Assembly: GCA_003455655.1 (NCBI GenBank)
Contig: DMQP01000131.1
Span: 1 to 10,182 of the forward strand
DNA from: Treponema sp.
GTDB lineage: Bacteria > Spirochaetota > Spirochaetia > Treponematales > Treponemataceae
Reading direction: 5' to 3'
Length of the DNA stretch: 10,182 bases
The translations under genes were made by a program, and so were the position numbers. The stretch's first letter is position 1. Every line of letters begins with the position of its first letter. Shown here piece by piece: positions 6,389-10,182 of this stretch. The notes beneath the pieces are model-generated. The model was not told the origin of the DNA. It did not search any database and saw only the letters and a program-made list of their open reading frames with translations.

Positions 6389-7886
6389 AGAGATTTATTT
6401 TTTCTTGCTTTCCACGAATTGACGACTGATCTACCAAAGTAAAAGTTCCCTCTGGTAAGCCCATTCGCTTTACTGTTTCTTCGGAAATAAGTAAATCAGT
6501 ATGATAGGTTTTACACAAAGACTCTATTCTGCTTGCAGTGTTAACAGTGTCGCCTATAACCGTGTATTCCATTCTGTTTTGTGCACCAATGTTTCCTGCA
6601 AGCACTAAGCCCGAATGTATGCCTATACCAAACGAAAGTTCTGGTCTTCCCTTTTTTACAAATTCTTCATTCAGATTAACAAGAGCAGCTCTCATATCTT
6701 GAGAAGCACGAAAAGCATCATAGGCATGGTTAACTGACTGAACGGGTGCACCAAAAATTGCCATAATTGCATCCCCAATGTATTTGTTAACAATTCCGTG
6801 ATTATCGGTAATACATTTAGAAAGAGCGGTAAAATATTCGTTTAAAAGTAAAACAACTTCTTCTGCTTGCATTCGTTCACTCATTGCAGTAAAGCTACGA
6901 ATATCACAGAACAAAACACTTACATCTCGACTTTCGCCACCTAAGCTTACATTTCCACTCATCAAATAGTCACGAACAGAAGGGTCAACAATTTTTCCAA
7001 AGGTTGTGCGCATAAATTCTTTTTCTGCAAGAGAGGCAGCCATGTCGTTAAAACTATCTGCCAACATACCCATTTCATCATTTGAAACAAAAGTGCTTCG
7101 AGAGTTATATTCACCATTTTGAATTTTTTGTGCCTGAACAGTAAGTTCTTTAAGTGGCTGTGTAATCAAAAGCGCAAGTCCAATAGTAATGCCTAAAGAA
7201 ATAATAACAAAAACGCCTGCCATAATAAGCATTCCCTTATGAACTTCAATACCATTATTTTGTTGAATAGCAAGCGAACTTGAACATAAGTAAAAGACTG
7301 GAAGCAAGGTCATAACTACAAAGCACAAAATTAAAAGCAAGGCAAACTGAGATTTATGCGAACCTGAAACTTCAGAAAGATGTCCTTCTGGGAAAAGACG
7401 TGGCAAGACATACTTACGATTTATAAGATCGAGTTGTAAATACGAAACAGTAAAAACAGTTACAATAGAAAATGCCATATAGATTAAACTCGTTAAAAGT
7501 AAATTGGCAATGTTTATTCCATATTTTGAACGAACATACAAAAGCGCCACAAGTTCAATAAGGAAATTTATTCCCCAGCCAACCACCGTAAAAAACGAAA
7601 AAACAAGCGGAATAGAAAGAAATGTTTTTTTTCTGCAAGCAAGATTCCTTAAATTTTTATATGCATAACCAATACAAAAGGCTGTAGGAACAACATAACT
7701 GAGCATTGAAATCCAAGAAAGAAAGGAATTATCAGAAAGAAACTGTCTCCAGATTACAAAATCAAAACTATCATCAATTGGTGAAGGAATAACTACCTGC
7801 ACTACATTTGCAAACAAATTTGCAAGCAGCACAACAATACCGTAGAGCCAACCGACACGAAAAACAAAGTTCCTTTCATCTTTCAT
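6372..7886 (-). CDS. Membrane HAMP class III adenylate cyclase
   Basis: Makes cAMP from ATP at the inner face of the membrane. The 504-aa protein has about six hydrophobic helices (near 11-32, 57-77, 90-115, 125-150, 182-202, 217-241). A HAMP linker follows (about 242-290, from 'ITQPLKELTVQAQKI' to 'DEMGMLADSFNDM'), then a catalytic domain (about 320-480). Metal aspartates are D328 ('LFCDIRSFT') and D372 ('KYIGDAIMAIFG'). The adenine-selecting pair is K368 and T442, and the transition-state residues are N449 and R453 ('VNTASRIES'). All are intact, so activity on ATP is expected; guanylate activity is unlikely. There is no large extracytoplasmic ligand domain; the loops are short, so any sensing is probably within or next to the membrane. 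The gene starts 34 nt after the stop of the GH130_1 gene on the same strand. It has its own promoter, whose -35 touches that stop, so it may be both read through and started independently. Confidence 0.93.
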   Translation of the reverse strand: MKDERNFVFRVGWLYGIVVLLANLFANVVQVVIPSPIDDSFDFVIWRQFLSDNSFLSWISMLSYVVPTAFCIGYAYKNLRNLACRKKTFLSIPLVFSFFTVVGWGINFLIELVALLYVRSKYGINIANLLLTSLIYMAFSIVTVFTVSYLQLDLINRKYVLPRLFPEGHLSEVSGSHKSQFALLLILCFVVMTLLPVFYLCSSSLAIQQNNGIEVHKGMLIMAGVFVIISLGITIGLALLITQPLKELTVQAQKIQNGEYNSRSTFVSNDEMGMLADSFNDMAASLAEKEFMRTTFGKIVDPSVRDYLMSGNVSLGGESRDVSVLFCDIRSFTAMSERMQAEEVVLLLNEYFTALSKCITDNHGIVNKYIGDAIMAIFGAPVQSVNHAYDAFRASQDMRAALVNLNEEFVKKGRPELSFGIGIHSGLVLAGNIGAQNRMEYTVIGDTVNTASRIESLCKTYHTDLLISEETVKRMGLPEGTFTLVDQSSIRGKQEKINLFTCGA

Positions 7887-7892
7887 AGAGAA

Positions 7893-7921
7893 AGTATAAC
7901 ACAGAATGTAAAATGCGTCAT
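7893..7921 (-). promoter_or_regulatory. Adenylate cyclase promoter, leaderless type
   Basis: On the minus strand, -35 ATGACG (7916-7921, 4 of 6) is followed by a 17-nt spacer, -10 TATACT (7893-7898, 5 of 6), then TTCTCT and ATG 7886. The -35 shares one base with the TAA stop of the upstream GH130_1 gene. No Shine-Dalgarno is visible. Confidence 0.55.
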
Positions 7922-9093
7922 TATAAAAAAGCTTTATTCTTCTCTATAAGTGCAATGCGCTGTTCAACTTGTCCACGACTGGTAAATGTATCTTCGGGAG
8001 TATTTTTGCAATAGTCAACCAAACGTTCTATGCTACTTTGTGCAACATGAAGACGAGTATCGCTTGAAGCATAGTAAATTAAAACTCGACCATCATCATC
8101 AACAATAGCTCCGTTTACAAAAACTACATTGCTTACATCTCCCACTCGCTCTTGACCTTCGGGCGCAATTAAATAGCCTGATGGTTTATAAATTACTTTT
8201 GTAGGATCTTCAAGACTTGTCATAAAAGCATAAACCACATAACGTAAACCGCAAGCAGTGTTTCTAACTCCATGAGCAATAAAAAGCCAACCCTCTTTTG
8301 TTTTTATAGGAACAGCACCAGCTCCGTTTTTAACTTCTTTGATGGTGTGATAGATTTTTTCATCAACAAGTTTTTCTTCGTCTATAGAGGCATGAGTCAT
8401 GTCATCGCAGTAACCGGCACAAATTCCGCCACCACTTCCTGTTTGAATAAAACCGTCTTGCGGACGCGTAAACAAAAGGTACTTTCCATTTACAAACTCT
8501 GGATGCAAAAGTACATTTCTTTGCTGAGGACTTTTTGTAACTAAGTCGGGCAGTCGTTCCCAATGTTGTAAATCTTTTGTACGAACAATTCCGCAAGCTG
8601 CAGTTGCCATAGAAGTGTCACCAAAAGGAGCATGAGGATCTTTTCGTTCCGTACAGAACAAACCGTATATCCATCCGTCTTCGTGCTGAGTAAGGCGCAT
8701 GTCGTACACATTTACATCTGCTTCTTCATTTTGATCAAGCAGTAAAGGAAGGCCCACAAATTTAAATGTATCAACTCCGTTTGAACTTTGAGCAAGAGCA
8801 AAAAAAGATTTTCTGTCTGAACCTTCAACACGAACCACAAGGGTATATTTTCCATCGAATTTTATAGCGCCTGCATTAAAGGCAGCATTTACTCCCATGC
8901 GTTCCATCAAAAAAGGATTTGTCTTTGGGTTTAAATCATATCTCCATTCAAGGGGAATATGACTTGCGGTAATGACTGGATTTTTGAAGCGTTCAAAAAT
9001 TCCGTTACCAGGAAGCACAGGTTCATTCTTCAAAGCAATAAGCGTTTCATGTTCTTGGCGCAAGGCAGCCAATCGTGTTTCAAAATTCTGCAT
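7921..9093 (-). CDS. GH130_1 4-O-beta-D-mannosyl-D-glucose phosphorylase
   Basis: Cytoplasmic inverting phosphorylase that splits mannosyl-beta-1,4-glucose with phosphate into mannose 1-phosphate and glucose. The 390-aa protein has the usual length of subfamily 1 and no signal peptide. It matches the Bacteroides fragilis/R. albus enzyme pattern throughout: an N-terminal helix '[13 protein letters not shown]', '[18 protein letters not shown]' (50-67), '[10 protein letters not shown]' (69-78), '[13 protein letters not shown]' (87-99), 'NVYDMRLT' (128-135) with the likely proton-donor D131, 'LFCTERKDP', '[18 protein letters not shown]', '[13 protein letters not shown]', and 'GDVSNVVF'. Activity on mannosyl-glucose is expected from subfamily 1 membership and from the epimerase next door, which makes that substrate. 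It is divergent from the GH130_2 gene across 63 bp and 34 bp upstream of the cyclase gene. Confidence 0.95.
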   Translation of the reverse strand: MQNFETRLAALRQEHETLIALKNEPVLPGNGIFERFKNPVITASHIPLEWRYDLNPKTNPFLMERMGVNAAFNAGAIKFDGKYTLVVRVEGSDRKSFFALAQSSNGVDTFKFVGLPLLLDQNEEADVNVYDMRLTQHEDGWIYGLFCTERKDPHAPFGDTSMATAACGIVRTKDLQHWERLPDLVTKSPQQRNVLLHPEFVNGKYLLFTRPQDGFIQTGSGGGICAGYCDDMTHASIDEEKLVDEKIYHTIKEVKNGAGAVPIKTKEGWLFIAHGVRNTACGLRYVVYAFMTSLEDPTKVIYKPSGYLIAPEGQERVGDVSNVVFVNGAIVDDDGRVLIYYASSDTRLHVAQSSIERLVDYCKNTPEDTFTSRGQVEQRIALIEKNKAFL

Positions 9094-9099
9094 ACCCTT

Positions 9100-9128
9100 A
9101 TGCTAGTGAAAAGTTTTATCCTTGACAA
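9100..9128 (-). promoter_or_regulatory. GH130_1 promoter, leaderless type
   Basis: On the minus strand, -35 TTGTCA (9123-9128, 5 of 6), 17-nt spacer, -10 TAGCAT (9100-9105, 4 of 6), then AAGGGT and ATG 9093. Its -35 shares five of six base pairs with the -35 of the oppositely directed GH130_2 promoter. Confidence 0.55.
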
Positions 9129-9150
9129 TATAAAAAGAGCATGCAATGAT
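9122..9150 (+). promoter_or_regulatory. GH130_2 promoter, leaderless type
   Basis: -35 TTGACA (9122-9127, perfect consensus), 17-nt spacer, -10 AATGAT (9145-9150, 4 of 6), then TGTCGC and ATG 9157. An alternative -10, TATAAA at 9129-9134, has no good -35 at the right distance and would leave a 22-nt leader without a well-placed Shine-Dalgarno. Confidence 0.5.
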
Positions 9151-9154
9151 TGTC
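9124..9154. repeat. Inverted repeat GACAAT / ATTGTC spanning the GH130_2 promoter
   Basis: GACAAT (9124-9129) and its exact reverse complement ATTGTC (9149-9154) are separated by 19 nt. The left arm lies in the shared -35 region and the right arm covers the -10/start region of the GH130_2 gene. A dimeric repressor could bind here, but six-base arms are short and the left arm is partly explained by the -35 box itself. Offered as a possible operator only. Confidence 0.25.
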
Positions 9155-9156
9155 GC

Positions 9157-10176
9157 ATGAGTAGAATTTTAAATGGAACTAATTTACCCAATATGCCCTG
9201 GCAAGAAAAACCAGCAGGATGGACTTTGCCTGTATGGCGCTACACACAAAACCCTGTTATAAACAGAAATCCTTTTGCTGGAATGGGTCGCATTTTTAAC
9301 AGTGCCGTAGTTCCCTTCGAAGGAAAATTTGCTGGAGTCTTCCGCGGAGAGACAACAACAGGCAGACCTTTTTTGTATGTTGGATTTTCCGAAGATGCAA
9401 TTCACTGGAACTATCAAACAGAACCAGTTCACATGAAAGACGAGAGTGGAAAAGACTGGGATCCACTGTATGCATACGATCCACGCTGTGTAAAAATTGA
9501 TGACTGGTATTATGTCATTTGGTGCACAGATTTTAACGGAGCTGCAATTGGACTTGCTAAAACAAAAGATTTTAAAAGCTTCCTTCGATTTGAAAATCCC
9601 TTTTTACCTTTTAACAGAAACGGTGTTCTTTTTCCGCGTAAAGTAAAGGGCAACTACCTTATGCTGTCACGCCCTTCAGATTCAGCACACACACCCTTTG
9701 GCGATGTAATGCTTAGTCAAAGTCCAGATCTTACCTACTGGGGAAAACACCGATGTGTCATGCAAAAAGGAGGTAAGGGTTGGTGGCAAGGAGTTAAAAT
9801 TGGCCCCGGACCAGCACCCATTGAAACAGACGAAGGATGGCTTTTGTTCTATCACGGAGTTTCTTCAACCTGTTCTGGATTTGTGTATTCATTCAGCGCC
9901 GCATTGCTTGATTTAGAAAACCCCAGCAAAGTTTTGTATCGATCAGGGGCATACATGCTCACCCCAGAAGAACCATACGAGACAACAGGTTTTGTTCCCA
10001 ATGTCGCTTTCCCCGTAGCAACCCTTGCCGATGCAGCAACAGGACGCATTGCTATTTACTACGGAGCAGCAGACACCGTTGTAGCCCTCGCCTTCTGTCA
10101 ACTTGATGAAGTAATACGCTACATCAAAGACAACAACGAACTGGTGGGATGCGATGGAGATGAAGGGAAATTCTAG
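9157..10176 (+). CDS. GH130_2 beta-1,4-mannooligosaccharide phosphorylase (or mannosyl-GlcNAc phosphorylase)
   Basis: Cytoplasmic GH130 enzyme that removes the non-reducing mannose of a beta-1,4-mannoside as mannose 1-phosphate. From ATG 9157 it is 339 aa, a normal subfamily 2 length. Visible are 'PVWRYTQNPVINRNPF' (25-40), 'RIFNSAVVPFEGKF' (45-58), 'GVFRGE' (60-65), 'YAYDPR' (105-110) with the likely proton-donor D108, 'WCTDFNGAAIGLA', 'NRNGVLFPRK', 'LSRPSD', 'HTPFGD', 'GPGPAPI', and 'FYHGV'. The open frame extends upstream to 8959, but that extension lies antisense within the neighbouring GH130_1 gene and crosses both promoters, so it is rejected. Subfamily 2 holds both mannooligosaccharide phosphorylases and mannosyl-N-acetylglucosamine phosphorylases. 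Pairing with a 2-epimerase and a GH130_1 enzyme, as in R. albus, favours mannooligosaccharides. The last 6 bases of the window after the TAG hold nothing recognisable. Confidence 0.93.
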   Translation: MSRILNGTNLPNMPWQEKPAGWTLPVWRYTQNPVINRNPFAGMGRIFNSAVVPFEGKFAGVFRGETTTGRPFLYVGFSEDAIHWNYQTEPVHMKDESGKDWDPLYAYDPRCVKIDDWYYVIWCTDFNGAAIGLAKTKDFKSFLRFENPFLPFNRNGVLFPRKVKGNYLMLSRPSDSAHTPFGDVMLSQSPDLTYWGKHRCVMQKGGKGWWQGVKIGPGPAPIETDEGWLLFYHGVSSTCSGFVYSFSAALLDLENPSKVLYRSGAYMLTPEEPYETTGFVPNVAFPVATLADAATGRIAIYYGAADTVVALAFCQLDEVIRYIKDNNELVGCDGDEGKF

Positions 10177-10182
10177 CGACGA

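Noticed and set aside
9129..9134. TATAAA as the -10 box of the GH130_2 gene
   Set aside because: No acceptable -35 lies 16-18 nt upstream and the resulting leader has no well-placed Shine-Dalgarno. The consensus TTGACA fits AATGAT at 9145 with 17 nt.
8959..9156. In-frame upstream extension of the GH130_2 gene to an ATG at 8959
   Set aside because: It runs antisense through the conserved 5' part of the GH130_1 gene and through both promoters, and the added residues match nothing in GH130. ATG 9157 fits the family length and the promoter.
1096..10049. Short open frames antisense to or out of frame with the named genes (e.g. 1096-1326 +, 3615-3875 -, 5726-5953 -, 8272-8544 +, 9852-10049 -)
   Set aside because: Each lies wholly or largely inside a well-supported conserved gene, has no recognisable motif and no promoter or ribosome site.
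1..10182. Mobile elements, defence systems, CRISPR, tRNA/rRNA, riboswitches or a new multi-gene system
   Set aside because: No transposase, integrase, nuclease or reverse transcriptase motifs, no regular repeats, no clover-leaf or known riboswitch core, and every gene has a recognisable family. The unusual aspect is promoter architecture, not gene content.

Overview
This window reads as ordinary chromosome from a moderately AT-rich, probably host- or gut-associated anaerobe. A spirochaete of the Treponema type is my best guess. That guess rests on the overall flavour: a membrane HAMP-adenylate cyclase, a phoH/HD-phosphohydrolase pair, ThrH next to formate-THF ligase, and mannan-type phosphorylases. 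It has not been tested by any search. All 10.2 kb are densely coding, with nine protein genes and no RNA genes, IS elements, CRISPR arrays or phage genes. No gene-free stretch exceeds about 110 bp.

Layout. (1) Positions 1-1931, minus strand: phoH, followed by the N-terminal two-thirds or so of a 7TM-HD (PgpH/YqfF-type) protein that runs off the left edge. (2) Positions 1936-4282, plus strand: a thrH-fhs operon for serine/one-carbon metabolism, divergent from phoH. (3) Positions 4283-5077, minus strand: an RsuA-family rRNA pseudouridine synthase whose stop codon abuts the fhs stop. (4) Positions 5118-6388, plus strand: a cellobiose/mannobiose 2-epimerase. (5) Positions 6372-7921, minus strand: a six-TM HAMP class III adenylate cyclase whose 3' end overlaps the epimerase by 17 bp. 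(6) Positions 7921-9128, minus strand: a GH130_1 mannosylglucose phosphorylase. (7) Positions 9122-10176, plus strand: a GH130_2 mannooligosaccharide phosphorylase, divergent from the GH130_1 gene.

How the genes work together. The epimerase and the two GH130 enzymes form the cytoplasmic phosphorolytic pathway for beta-1,4-mannooligosaccharides. GH130_2 shortens the chains to mannobiose and releases mannose 1-phosphate. The epimerase turns mannobiose into mannosyl-glucose. GH130_1 splits that into mannose 1-phosphate and glucose. No transporter, secreted mannanase or dedicated regulator lies inside the window. The adenylate cyclase sits between the epimerase and the phosphorylases.

The most striking structure is in the promoters. 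All seven genes that begin a transcription unit have a sigma70-like -35 box, a spacer of exactly 17 nt, a -10 box, and then only 6-7 nt before the start codon. Transcription would therefore begin at or next to the start codon, giving leaderless mRNAs. The one clearly internal operon gene with its own spacing (fhs) has a strong Shine-Dalgarno sequence. At the GH130 divergence the two -35 hexamers overlap each other. This architecture also corrects three start codons (phoH, rsuA, GH130_2).
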